Assembly (NCBI GenBank): GCA_035550795.1
Contig: DASZOL010000093.1
Coordinates: forward strand, 1-64,000
Reading direction: 5' to 3'
Length of the DNA: 64,000 bases
DNA from: DASRDR01 sp035550795
Lineage (GTDB): Bacteria > Methylomirabilota > Methylomirabilia > Rokubacteriales > DASRDR01
Position 1 is the first letter of the stretch. Every line of letters starts with the position of its first letter. Made by a program: the position numbers and the translations under genes. Positions 36,346 to 44,831 of the stretch are shown here, piece by piece. The notes beneath the pieces were generated by a model. The model was not told the DNA's origin and made no database searches. It saw only the letters and a program-made list of their open reading frames with translations.

Positions 36346-37593
36346 GTGAGACCCGCGGTCATCTTCGTGGCCGGCTCCGACCCGCTTCCGGGTCTAGGCG
36401 GTCATTCTAGCTACGTGCGGGCTCACGGTCGCGCGGCGGAACGCGCCGGGTTCGACCCGCACATCGTCTGCGCGGCTGGCCGGGATGAGGTCGTCCACAC
36501 GGGCTTCGGGACTCTCCACCGCATCGGGTCGTATGCCCGCCTGGAGCGAATCGAGGCGGTGAGGATCCGGCAGCATCAACTCATTTGGCGCGCTCCGCTC
36601 CTCCGCCGCGCGGTCGAGCGCCTCATTCTGGCCCGCCCGGGGACCCGTCTGATCCATAGCGTCGGATGCTATGGATACGTGGGGCTGGCTGCCCACCGCG
36701 CACTCCGCCGGCGCGGGGTGGACACAGTCCCGGTCGTCAGCGCCTACGACACGCTGGTACGAGAGGGCCGCGCCAAGCTTCGCGGGGCGCGGAGCACCGT
36801 GTCACAGATGAGCTTCGCGATCGAGCTGGCCTGGAACACGCTCCTGGTCGCCCGCTGCGAGCGCCGTGGGCTGAAGGATGCTCGGTTGGTACTGATCAAC
36901 TACGAGTCAGTGCGTCGGATCCTCGCCGAGGGGTACGGGATCACGGACCGCGTCCGGAAGATCCCGTACAGTTCCGAGCTGGCGTTCCTCGACGGGGCGC
37001 TGCGATCACCGGCCCCTGCCACGCTCGCCCGGCTTGCCCCCGCAGGAGCCCCACTCGTCGTGGCCGTGTCCCGCCAGGACCCGCGCAAGGGGCTTGACGT
37101 TCTCCTCCGGGCGCTGGCCCGGCTCCGAAGGGCCGGTGTGCCTTTTCGTGCGTGCCTGCTCGGAGGGGGTCCTCTTCTGGGCGCCCATCGCCGGCTCGCC
37201 ACGCGGCTCGGGCTCGACGGCGCCGTTGCGATCGAGGGCTTTGTCCCGGACGCTTATTGCTACCTGCAGCATGCGGCCGTCTTCGTCCTGCCGTCGATCG
37301 AGGAGGGCAGCGGCTCGCTCTCCCTGCTGGAAGCCCTCCAGGCCGGATCGGCCGTGGTCGCGTCGAACGTTGACGGCATCCCGGAAGACGTGCGGGATGG
37401 GGACAGCGCGCTGCTGGTGACACCGGGGGACCCCGGGGAACTGGCTGGAGCTCTGGGGCGAGTGCTGCGTGACCCCGAGATGAGGCAGCGTCTTCGGGGG
37501 CGGGCTCGGGCAGTCTTCGAAACGCGCTTCTCGGCCGACGTCTTCTCCCGGGCCCTCGGCGACGTCTACCGCGAGCTGAGCGTCACGCCGTGA
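36346..37593 (+). CDS. GT4-family glycosyltransferase, copy 2
   Basis: A 415-residue paralogue of the GT4 at 21389-22672. It shares GGHSSYVRAHGRAA, VLINYESVRRIL, VVAVSRQDPRKGLDVLLRALARL, FRACLLGGGPLL, PSIEEGSGSLSLLEALQAG and GIPEDVRDGDSALLV. A GT-B nucleotide-sugar transferase, probably for surface glycan. GTG start. It overlaps the next gene by 4 bases (GTGA), mirroring the operon pairing of copy 1. Confidence 0.92.
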   Translation: MRPAVIFVAGSDPLPGLGGHSSYVRAHGRAAERAGFDPHIVCAAGRDEVVHTGFGTLHRIGSYARLERIEAVRIRQHQLIWRAPLLRRAVERLILARPGTRLIHSVGCYGYVGLAAHRALRRRGVDTVPVVSAYDTLVREGRAKLRGARSTVSQMSFAIELAWNTLLVARCERRGLKDARLVLINYESVRRILAEGYGITDRVRKIPYSSELAFLDGALRSPAPATLARLAPAGAPLVVAVSRQDPRKGLDVLLRALARLRRAGVPFRACLLGGGPLLGAHRRLATRLGLDGAVAIEGFVPDAYCYLQHAAVFVLPSIEEGSGSLSLLEALQAGSAVVASNVDGIPEDVRDGDSALLVTPGDPGELAGALGRVLRDPEMRQRLRGRARAVFETRFSADVFSRALGDVYRELSVTP

Positions 37594-38414
37594 CAGCATC
37601 GAGCAAGCGGCGGCGGCCGACCGGCGGGCTGGGGGCCCTGTGGGTCGTGGTCCCGTGCATGGGTCGGCTTGCCCATCTCCGCCGGACACTTCCGCTTCTT
37701 CTGCGTCAGCCGGGGATCCGATATTGCCTCGTCGACTACGCCTGCCCCGACCGCTGCGGGGCCTGGGTCCGACGCAGGTACCGAGAGGAGACACGGAAGG
37801 GCAAGATCGTCGTGGAGACGGTTCTTGCGGCTCCCCGATTCAACAAGAGCCGCGCGTACAATCGCGGCGCGGCCCTCGCCATCCGGCAGGGGGCCCGGTT
37901 CCTCTGCTTCCTGGATGCCGATACACGGGTCCGCCCCGGGCTCACGCGCTGGCTGCGGCGTCACCTCCGCGCGGATCGGTTTCTCGTCGCCGGGCCCTAC
38001 GCCCGGGTGTGGTACGTGATGGGCACCGGCGGGGTCCTTGTGGTGTCGGCTCGCGAGTTTACACGTTCGGGCGGCTTCGACGAGACCTTCCAGGGCTGGG
38101 GCGTCGAGGACACCGAGATGCGCCTCCGGCTGCACCTTCTGAGCGGTCTCGACTTTGGAGAGATCCCTGTCCGGTTCTTCTGGCCGATCGCCCACACCGA
38201 CTGGCTTCGCACCCGGTACTATCGGATCAAGGATCGCCTCGTCAGCTACCAATTCAACCGGAGAAAGCTCGAGCGGAAGGTGCGGACGTGGACAGGGCAC
38301 GGTCTCGCCGGACTCCCGCCCGGGGCCCGCCGGCTGGACATGGTGGTGAGGCGAATCCAGCGGCTGCACGGCCGGCTCGTCCGGAGGGCGGTGGGCCCGG
38401 AGCCGCTGGCGTAG
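37590..38414 (+). CDS. GT2/galactosyltransferase-type glycosyltransferase
   Basis: A 274-residue GT-A enzyme. It has FNKSRAYNRGAALA, the DxD metal site FLDADTRVRPGL and the C-terminal signature GGFDETFQGWGVEDTEMRLRL, the GWGxED block of beta-galactosyltransferase-like and polypeptide GalNAc-transferase-like enzymes. It lacks a membrane segment. The GTG start overlaps the preceding GT4 stop by 4 bases. Confidence 0.9.
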   Translation: MTASSKRRRPTGGLGALWVVVPCMGRLAHLRRTLPLLLRQPGIRYCLVDYACPDRCGAWVRRRYREETRKGKIVVETVLAAPRFNKSRAYNRGAALAIRQGARFLCFLDADTRVRPGLTRWLRRHLRADRFLVAGPYARVWYVMGTGGVLVVSAREFTRSGGFDETFQGWGVEDTEMRLRLHLLSGLDFGEIPVRFFWPIAHTDWLRTRYYRIKDRLVSYQFNRRKLERKVRTWTGHGLAGLPPGARRLDMVVRRIQRLHGRLVRRAVGPEPLA

Positions 38415-39153
38415 CAGTCTCCCAAAGCCCGCGTGGCTCCATCGGCCCGAAGCATGGCCCGGCCGAGATGATGCTCATCGTTGCTAGTCGAGGCCGTTGT
38501 CCACTAAGGACGTGGGGCTGACCGCGACCCCGGCTTCCGCAAGGACGCCTGCGTTCGAGACATCCGCGGACGAAACGGGGTTCCGACGATGATCTTCACA
38601 GCCGCCGCCCCGCTCCACGGTTCCCGTGTGCCGAGATAACTGAGCCATGGTGTCACTGCCAAGCCCGTCCACATCGGGCGGATCGGGGAGCATCCGGTTC
38701 ACCGTGGCCACGCCTACGGCGAGGGCTTCGGCTAATGCCGACCACCCTTCTGGATCCAGCACCAGCAGGCAATCGTCGTGACGGACTTCGATGTCCAGGG
38801 GGATGTGGCTCACCCGCCACGTCGACCGGTACTTCGTGGCCCTCGACGAGACCCGCGCCCATCTCGAGCGCCCGGACACGCCGGCCTCGTACCAGTCCCC
38901 AGCGTCTCGAGCCTGTCAGACGAGCACGGACGCCCATCGAGCGAACCGGACACGGTTTTGGCGAAGGACAGGGTTAAGATCCGCTACGTCACAAGACGTG
39001 TGAGGGTTCGACTCCCTCCCCCGGCACCAACGCCTGCGGCCATCGTGGGCGCCGCCGTGTGCCTGGATCGGACAGGCCCCCGGGCGTGGCTCGGATGCGA
39101 TACTGTGCAACGAGAACGCAGCGGAATTCGGATCCATTGGAAGGAGACGCGCA
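38415..39153. other. Gene-poor stretch holding a tRNA fragment
   Basis: Besides the tRNA-Leu fragment at 38973-39029 I see no supported gene. A minus-strand frame at 38484-38879 (131 codons, including GWSALAEALAVGVATVNRML) looks protein-like in its centre but matches no family I know. Confidence 0.4.
38973..39029 (+). other. 3' half of tRNA-Leu(UAA), candidate attachment site
   Basis: From base 33 of the anticodon loop onward the sequence is a proper tRNA: TTAAGATCCGC (anticodon TAA and 3' anticodon stem), a type II variable arm (ACGTC-ACAA-GACGT), the T-arm GAGGG-TTCGACT-CCCTC, acceptor strand CCCCGGC, discriminator A and an encoded CCA. Upstream of the anticodon loop the match stops abruptly: the 5' half, D-arm and 5' acceptor strand are absent. 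A 3' half starting at the anticodon loop is the usual remnant of integration into a tRNA gene. Confidence 0.8.
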
Positions 39154-39639
39154 ATGCAGGGACCCACACAGCTTGCGATCGCAGTCAGCGCATTGTGTTT
39201 GGCGCTCGGAGGCTTGGCGCCGATGACGGCGGAGGCCCAGAAGCCGATCGTGTATCCCGCCAAGGGCCAGTCCCCTCAGCAGCAGCAAAAGGACGAAGCC
39301 GAGTGCAACGCCTGGGCGAAGCAGACGACCGGCATCGACCCGGTGGCCGTGGCCCAGGCGCCGACACCCCCGCCAGGATCCACTGTTGGGGGCGGCCAGC
39401 GGCTGGGCGGCGCCGCCAGGGGGGCGGCAGGGGGCGCGCTCATCGGCGCGATCGCCGGCGACGCGGGCACCGGCGCGGCGGCCGGAGCCGTGGTCGGCAC
39501 AATGGCCGGCGGTCGCCGAGCGCGCCAGCAGCAGGCGCAGCAACAGCAACAGGCGGAGACCCAGAAGCAGCAGACCATCGCCACGTACTACCGTGCGGTC
39601 GCGGCGTGCCTGGAAGGCCGCGGCTACTCGATCAAGTGA
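39154..39639 (+). CDS. Secreted glycine-zipper protein
   Basis: A 161-residue exported protein with a signal peptide (residues 1-29, ending AEAQ), a Gln-rich segment, a glycine-zipper membrane segment (GGAARGAAGGALIGAIAGDAG) and a second Gln-rich stretch (QQAQQQQQAETQKQQ). It ends with ACLEGRGYSIK, common to YMGG/glycine-zipper family outer-membrane-associated proteins. The ATG follows GGAAGGAGA. It is followed by another small exported protein 11 bp away. Confidence 0.82.
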   Translation: MQGPTQLAIAVSALCLALGGLAPMTAEAQKPIVYPAKGQSPQQQQKDEAECNAWAKQTTGIDPVAVAQAPTPPPGSTVGGGQRLGGAARGAAGGALIGAIAGDAGTGAAAGAVVGTMAGGRRARQQQAQQQQQAETQKQQTIATYYRAVAACLEGRGYSIK

Positions 39640-39650
39640 GGGGAGCCGCC

Positions 39651-40046
39651 ATGCGATCGTGCGCGCTCGTCGCCGCGATTCTCGTTCAGAGCCTGGCCGC
39701 CGACCCCGCGCTCGCCAGCGACTTCGACGGCTCTCGGGTCCTCATCTGCGCTCCCGTGCAGGCATTCGACTGCACCGCCGGCGAGGATTGCGGGAAGGGG
39801 CTCCCGGAAGAGATCGGAGCACCGGCATTCATGCGGATCGATCTTCCAAACAAAGCCGTGATCGGCCCCAAGCGAACGTCGCCCATTCTCCTGGCGGACA
39901 AGTCCGAGGCTCAGCTGATTCTCCAGGGCACCGAGTTCGGCTACGGCTGGGTCATCGCGGTCGACCAGGAGACCGGCAAGATGACCGCGACGCTGGCCAA
40001 TCGGGAGAACGTCTTCGTTCTATTCGGAGCCTGCACCGCTCACTGA
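39651..40046 (+). CDS. Small exported protein of unknown function
   Basis: A 131-residue protein with a signal peptide (residues 1-23, cleavage near ALAS-DF) and four cysteines in the mature part (CAPV, DCTAGEDCGK, GACTAH) that could form disulphides. The compact beta-type pattern ends GKMTATLANRENVFVLFGACTAH. No named family recognised. It starts 11 bp after the glycine-zipper gene, with GAGGGGAG as ribosome site, so the two are probably cotranscribed. Confidence 0.7.
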   Translation: MRSCALVAAILVQSLAADPALASDFDGSRVLICAPVQAFDCTAGEDCGKGLPEEIGAPAFMRIDLPNKAVIGPKRTSPILLADKSEAQLILQGTEFGYGWVIAVDQETGKMTATLANRENVFVLFGACTAH

Positions 40047-40553
40047 GCTGACGCGCGGCGGGCGGCGCTGACCTCGACGTGAACCACCTCGAGGGCGATG
40101 GCGATCTCCCGGCTGCGCTCTGGAGTGATGGCGAGGGAGGCGACGATGACATCGCCGTCGCCAGCATTGAGCGCGGGACTAGCGCGCTGCGATCCGAGAC
40201 GACGACCGACACCGCACGGAGGTTGAGCTTGCGCGCGAACGCCTCCTCGTCGATCTTGGGGTCACCCGCGCGCGCCAGGTGGTCGGGGGTCGTCACCAGT
40301 AACCGGATGATACCCTTCTTCCGGATCTCGGCGAGATCGCCGGTGAGGATATAAGGGGGCGGGTCGTCCGGATCCTTGGAGACGCGCGTTTCCGAGGCGG
40401 CCTGGGAGGCCGGAGTCCGCACCGCCGCCGCGGGGGGCACGGGCGGCACCGGCGGGGGCGCGGACTCCCCGCCCGGCCGCAGGCACCGAGCACCAGCCCG
40501 CAGGCGGCGAGGACGAGGCCAGGCGTCCAGCGACTCAAGAGGCCCATCCCCAC
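40040..40553 (-). pseudogene. Frameshifted lipoprotein with SBP/MltF-like domain
   Basis: Three pieces in two frames: a lipoprotein signal (SRWTPGLVLAACGLVLGACG), a Pro-rich linker leading into YILTGDLAEIRKKGIIRLLVTTP, and after a shift near 40185 LNAGDGDVIVASLAITPERSREIAIA, ending at a TGA (40040-40042). This is the N-terminal lobe of a family-3 solute-binding/MltF-type domain. The C-terminal lobe is absent and at least two frame changes are present. Its end overlaps the convergent gene at 39651-40046. Confidence 0.65.
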
Positions 40554-41072
40554 CTCCGTTGGTTGATCCCGCCACGCGAGCGGAGCAACGATCCCCCCCG
40601 GATTATGTGAGCCCAGGAACCCCCCGTCAGCCGCAAGATTATTGACGCCGGCCGGCCCTCCCCTGGCCGGCTCGGAACGCGGGCGGGGGATGGCGTGTTT
40701 TCCGCGCCTTCCCGGGGTCCGCCATCAGCCCACCGGAGTGTAGGCGCGCGCCGGGATCGTCCACGGCCGGCCAAGACCGATGGAGTGGCAGGCGGCGGCG
40801 GTCCAAGACCTGGATCATGTTGAGCTCGGCGTCACGCAGGGCAGACCAGAGCTGGCGTCGCGGCCGCGCGCGAAAACGGGGAGGGATCGAATCAGCGGTT
40901 CGAAGCGCGGGGATCCTTAAGGAATCGGGACGCGGGTCCGAGACACGATCGGATCGGTGGCTACGACGCGAGCTTCACAGATGGACTTCTACCGCTGGCG
41001 CTGAGCCTCTGCCTCGCGTCGGCGCTGGTGCTCTTGGTTCGGAAGAGCGCCGGAACCACTCGGCCATGAAGG
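40554..41072. other. Gene-free stretch
   Basis: About 520 bp with no supported gene or RNA; no repeat seen. Confidence 0.35.
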
Positions 41073-41504
41073 CTACTTCCACACTCCAGCCAGAAGCTTT
41101 GCAGCCTCGGCAGCGCCTTTGTTGTTCAGGAACTTGAGGATCTCCGGTGCGAACCTGGCGGCGTCACCTGGATTCAACCCCAGGTTGTTGAACGAGCTCG
41201 CAAGGCTTGCCAGACCTCCAGCCTTGGACGCGAGTCCGGCGAGACCGCTGGAGTCGACTGCAGGCGCGCTCTTCAGCAACGCGTCGGTGCCGGGCACGGC
41301 CGAGCTGACCTTGCTGAAATCGTTCACCGACAGCTTGCTCTTGGCCAGGGCAAGCAGCGCACCTGTGCCACCTTCGGCCTGTGCCTTTGTCACGCCAAGA
41401 TTTTTCGTCAACGTGCCGACGAGCTCGTTCTCCTGCGCGAATGCCGCGCTGGTCGCGGCAAGTGCAAGACCGAGAATCGTTGCGACGAAGAAGAGCCGTT
41501 TCAT
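41073..41504 (-). CDS. Exported DUF2780-type protein
   Basis: A 143-residue protein with a signal peptide (residues 1-23, AFA-QE) and a mature helical domain with TLTKNLGVTKAQAEGGTGALLALAKSKLS and FNNLGLNPGDAARFAPEILKFLNNKG, the pattern of the DUF2780/VcgC family. Function unknown; presumably periplasmic. The ATG follows a clear AAGGAGG. It stands alone. Confidence 0.82.
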   Translation of the reverse strand: MKRLFFVATILGLALAATSAAFAQENELVGTLTKNLGVTKAQAEGGTGALLALAKSKLSVNDFSKVSSAVPGTDALLKSAPAVDSSGLAGLASKAGGLASLASSFNNLGLNPGDAARFAPEILKFLNNKGAAEAAKLLAGVWK

Positions 41505-41991
41505 GATGTGCCTCCTTCACTCGCGTTGCGTTCTCTCCCCTTCCATCCCGGACCGTGCAGCACCTCCTCGGGCTTCGCGGCGGTCTAATTCAATCAATGA
41601 ACCCTGAACGGCGAATCCCGTGGCGCCAGGATCGCCGCCGCCGCGAGTCCTGCCACGGGTTTGCGTCGCGCCGTCCTCGCGGCACCCATCCCCCTGTGGG
41701 CAACCCCTGCCGCTGCGGGCGGCGCGACGCGGCACCCGCGGCGGCGGCGATACTCCCGCTGTCAGAGAATCGCCGTTCGGGGTTAAGAGTCTCGCCCGGG
41801 GGCGACGCACCGGCGGTCACCAGCCTTATCCGCCCGAGAACACACCCTGAGCGTTCCCTCTCGTACGTCGTCGTACATCCGGGTGAGTTGGCACCGTCCT
41901 GGACCCCGAATCGCGGCCCCGGGCCGGACGGCAAGCGCCGATGTCCCACGCTGCATCGCTGATCGACCCGGGATCGCGCGACGTCGGGGAG
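41505..41991. other. Gene-free stretch with an inverted repeat pair
   Basis: No supported gene. It contains an 18-bp inverted repeat pair (41600-41617 and 41767-41784) that bounds about 185 bp. Confidence 0.4.
41600..41784. repeat. Inverted repeat pair, possible MITE-like element
   Basis: AACCCTGAACGGCGAATC at 41600-41617 and GAATCGCCGTTCGGGGTT at 41767-41784 are inverted copies with 16 of 18 bases matching. They bound 149 bp of non-coding sequence. Size and arrangement suit a small non-autonomous element. No target-site duplication is obvious, so chance or a long-range hairpin remains possible. Confidence 0.4.
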
Positions 41992-42240
41992 TTACCTGTA
42001 GATGTTCAACGCCTTGAGGATGGCGATCAGCACCACGGCGCCCAGAATGCTGATGATCCAGGCGCCCACCGAGCCCACCGCCGCGATCCCGAGCGCTCCT
42101 GCCAACCAAAACCCGAGCGCGGCGCCGATGATCCCGACGACGATATTGGCGATGATGCCCATCTGGGCGCCAGTCTTCATGAGAAGGCTGGCTAGCCATC
42201 CGATCACTCCGCCGATGATCAGGGTCATGACGAGGCTCAT
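41992..42240 (-). CDS. GlsB/YeaQ/YmgE family stress membrane protein
   Basis: An 82-residue three-helix protein. The sequence GVIGWLASLLMKTGAQMGIIAN followed by VVGIIGAALGFWLAG is the hallmark of the transglycosylase-associated (GlsB/YmgE) family of small inner-membrane stress proteins. The ATG is at 42240. Monocistronic as far as can be seen. Confidence 0.92.
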   Translation of the reverse strand: MSLVMTLIIGGVIGWLASLLMKTGAQMGIIANIVVGIIGAALGFWLAGALGIAAVGSVGAWIISILGAVVLIAILKALNIYR

Positions 42241-42554
42241 AGTCCCTCCCCCCGGAGTTCGGGTCGTTCGAACGAGAAGTCGCCGCTAATCCTAGCTCAA
42301 TTCGCCCGGATATGGCGCGCGCCGCCCGCCTCTATCGTACGCTCGCCTCGATAGGAAATTGGTCACCGGGGTGCACGGGGTCCGGGTGATCTACACCCAC
42401 GAGGCCGGGGCGAACGAAGGCGGCGTCACTGGGCGCCTCGTGAAGGCGCTGCGTGCAGTGGTGCGGAACTTTCTGGCGGGGATCCGGGTCGACAAGGCCA
42501 CGCGGCAGGCGATCCTGCGCTGGCACCGCCTGCCGCGCGACCTGTCCCTTAAGT
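42241..42554. other. Gene-free stretch upstream of tRNA-Ala 3' end
   Basis: A plus-strand frame from 42359 (GVHGVRVIYTHEAG, FLAGIRVDKATRQ) reads on into the tRNA gene and gives the familiar false LRGIEPLTPRLPA translation. No real gene supported. Confidence 0.4.
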
Positions 42555-42630
42555 TGGTGGAGCTGAGGGGGATCGAACCCCTGACCCCGAGACTGCCAGC
42601 CTCGTGCTCTCCCAGCTGAGCTACAGCCCC
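42555..42630 (-). tRNA. tRNA-Ala(GGC)
   Basis: Cloverleaf on the minus strand: acceptor GGGGCTG/CAGCTCC, D-stem GCTC/GAGC, anticodon stem CGAGG/TCTCG with loop CTGGCAG (anticodon GGC), T-arm GGGGTTCGATCCCC, discriminator A and an encoded CCA (42555-42557). Confidence 0.95.
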
Positions 42631-42962
42631 GTAGAGACTGGACGGTACCGTGGGGGTCGCCGCCTTGTCAAGGCGCGGGCAGCGCCCCAGTCGCCCGCGG
42701 AGCCATCGATCCTTACCCCCCGGGCCCCAGCCTGGACGCGGGGACCTCCCGGGATGGAGCGAGGCAGACGCGCCAGACTGACGATCGCGCGCCCCGGTGT
42801 GGTCGCTCTCTGGCGTCTCCGCTCACTCCGTGTCACGCAAGCTCGGGTTCGTCAGCCGCTCGGCCGGCGCGGCTCCTCCGGGCGGACCCCGGATGGCCTC
42901 TGCGGCAAACGCCGCGGCGCGGCGCCCGCCGCACGCCGGCCAGCGACGGCCGCGGCGCCCCG
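42631..42962. other. Gene-free stretch
   Basis: Between tRNA-Ala and the GT2 gene. It must hold the tRNA promoter, but no gene or clear element is seen. Confidence 0.35.
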
Positions 42963-43943
42963 TCAAACGCGCCGGCGGAGTCCGAGCCGGGCGGCAAGCC
43001 GGCCCACCGTCTTCTTGGGATTGAGGAGGAGGTCGGCGATCTCTGCCAGGGCGGCTTCGATGAGCAAGCGCCGGGAGAGGCGATAGCGTGCGCGCTCGAG
43101 CCCCGGCCGGTGGTGCGCGAGGAACCGTCGACGCGCGGGCCCCGCCAGCTGCCGGATGTAGGCGCGGGAGTACTCGCGCTCGCAACGGCGCAAGCACCGT
43201 GCGAACTCCCCGGGGTCCAGGAAGTCCCGTCCGTATCGCTGGATGACGATCAGGCGGTCGAGAATGTCCGGATCGAGGTCGGCGGTTCTGGAAGAGACCG
43301 ACTCGTTGCCCGTCCGGAGATACGAGAGAATCTGATGGACAAAGCCGAAGTCGTGGTCGCGGAGAGTCTCGTAAGCCCGCTCGGTGTCGGCATGGGGTGC
43401 CCGAGGCGCGAGGAACGGTGCCCCGGCCCGGACCACGCTGGCTCGGTAGAGAACCGAGCTGAGCGAGCCGAAGAAGAAGCGCCCCTCCAGCAGCTGCCGG
43501 CGGCACACGTCGCGACCCGCGAAGACGGTCTGGCCGTACGGCAACCCCTCGCCCCCGACGGCGCGGCCGGCGAGGGTGTAGGAGCTGACGAGCCCTATGG
43601 AGACGGAGGTGCTGGCCACTTGGACCATGCGCGCGAGGCAGTCCGGATAGAGCCAGTCGTCGGCGCCCAGCATCTTGACGTACGTGCTGCGGGGCGAGAC
43701 GTGGCCGAGGGCCCGGTTGTAGTTCTCGATCTGACCCACGTGGCAGAGCCCGGCGATGAAGCGCAGTCGCGCGTCCCGTCTCGCGTATTCGGCAGCGATG
43801 GCGCCGGAGCCGTCCGTGCTGCAGTTGTCGAGGAGGATGAATTCGAAGTCCGTCAGGCTCTGGCTCAGGACGCTCTCGACGCACTCCCGAAGATACGGCG
43901 CAGCATTGAAGAAAGGCGTGACGACGCTGACCACCGGCGTCAT
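42963..43943 (-). CDS. GT2-family glycosyltransferase
   Basis: A 326-residue GT-A enzyme. It has VVSVVTPFFNAAPYLRECVESVL, the nucleotide-binding FILLDNCSTDGSG and the metal site MLGADDWLYPDCL. The C-terminal 100 residues are basic and helical (ERARYRLSRRLLIEA), possibly membrane-associated. It shares its opening blocks with the GT2 at 49730-50725. Last gene of the minus-strand acyl-transfer/glycan block, 18 bp after the methyltransferase. Confidence 0.9.
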   Translation of the reverse strand: MTPVVSVVTPFFNAAPYLRECVESVLSQSLTDFEFILLDNCSTDGSGAIAAEYARRDARLRFIAGLCHVGQIENYNRALGHVSPRSTYVKMLGADDWLYPDCLARMVQVASTSVSIGLVSSYTLAGRAVGGEGLPYGQTVFAGRDVCRRQLLEGRFFFGSLSSVLYRASVVRAGAPFLAPRAPHADTERAYETLRDHDFGFVHQILSYLRTGNESVSSRTADLDPDILDRLIVIQRYGRDFLDPGEFARCLRRCEREYSRAYIRQLAGPARRRFLAHHRPGLERARYRLSRRLLIEAALAEIADLLLNPKKTVGRLAARLGLRRRV

Positions 43944-43961
43944 CGACAGCGAGCCGCCACG

Positions 43962-44831
43962 TCAGGGCCTTCCGACGAGGCCGAGACTCCGCTTGGAGAT
44001 CACGTAGGCCCCGTCGCGCTCGAACACAGTCCGAAAGTACGCCTCGGCATCGGCGCGCCGGTCGGGCCGGCAATAGGGCGCACACCCGTCGTAGTAGCGC
44101 ATGAGGTCCGCGAGACAGGCGAATCGCACGTCGCTGCAATGGGTCGAGCACGTCACCGAGCCGAAGTGGTCCCGAAAGGCGGGCAGGATGACGCGGCGGC
44201 AGATTCCAGGCACCTCCAGAGCATCCGCCGGGACCTCGAAGAGTCGCCCCAGATCCGCGTACCAGTCGGCGTTGCTTCCCTCGTCCGGCGTCACCACCAC
44301 AAAGCGGGCGCCCGGGCCCTGGAGCAAGTCCAGGACGGTCTCGACCACGCGACGGGGATCGGCGCTGTAGTACAGCGAATACACGGCGTAGACGAGGCTG
44401 AACTCGGCCGGAAGGCCGAGCGAGGGGAGGTCGTCCATGCTGCCGACCAGCAGGCGCGCACCGGCCTCGGGGAGTCGGGGCCCGAGCGCGGCGACCATGT
44501 CGGGTGAGACGTCCAGCCCGAGGATCCGGCGGACCCGGCTGACCAGCAGCAGCATCTGCTTCCCGGTTCCCGGGCCGATGTCGAGAACCACATCGGTGGG
44601 CGCGGGATCGAGCAGATCCAACACGAAGCGGTCGAAGTCACTCGATCCGGCGCGGTTGCAGCCGAGCCGCGCGGCGAGCCGATCCGGCGTGTTGGTGAGA
44701 TCGCGGACCGGGGACACCCGGCCGAAACGGGTCGTCATGCCCTCAGCGCCGTACGCCGTCGCAGCCGCGGCGGTCTCGACTCCGAAGGTGGGTCCCGCCT
44801 TCGCCGGGTGCCCGCTGGCCTCACGCGTCAA
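43962..44831 (-). CDS. Class I SAM-dependent methyltransferase
   Basis: A 289-residue protein with motif I VVLDIGPGTGKQMLLL, motif II RILGLDVSPDMVAAL and the post-I SMDDLPSLGL. It would methylate a sugar or lipid-linked intermediate; the exact acceptor is not evident. A TTG at 44831 overlaps the formyltransferase stop (TTGA), but an ATG at 44741 (MTTRFGRVSP) is an equally good start, giving 259 residues. Operon position ties it to the formyltransferase and GT2. Confidence 0.85.
   Translation of the reverse strand: MTREASGHPAKAGPTFGVETAAAATAYGAEGMTTRFGRVSPVRDLTNTPDRLAARLGCNRAGSSDFDRFVLDLLDPAPTDVVLDIGPGTGKQMLLLVSRVRRILGLDVSPDMVAALGPRLPEAGARLLVGSMDDLPSLGLPAEFSLVYAVYSLYYSADPRRVVETVLDLLQGPGARFVVVTPDEGSNADWYADLGRLFEVPADALEVPGICRRVILPAFRDHFGSVTCSTHCSDVRFACLADLMRYYDGCAPYCRPDRRADAEAYFRTVFERDGAYVISKRSLGLVGRP

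Noticed and set aside
38484..38879. 131-codon minus-strand frame next to the tRNA fragment, considered as an integrase remnant
   Set aside because: No tyrosine-recombinase motif (R..HxxR..Y) is visible, and no other family is recognised.
42359..42619. Plus-strand reading frame with LRGIEPLTPRLPA near its end
   Set aside because: The end is the translation of the antisense of tRNA-Ala, a familiar false gene; the front part has no family and no good start.
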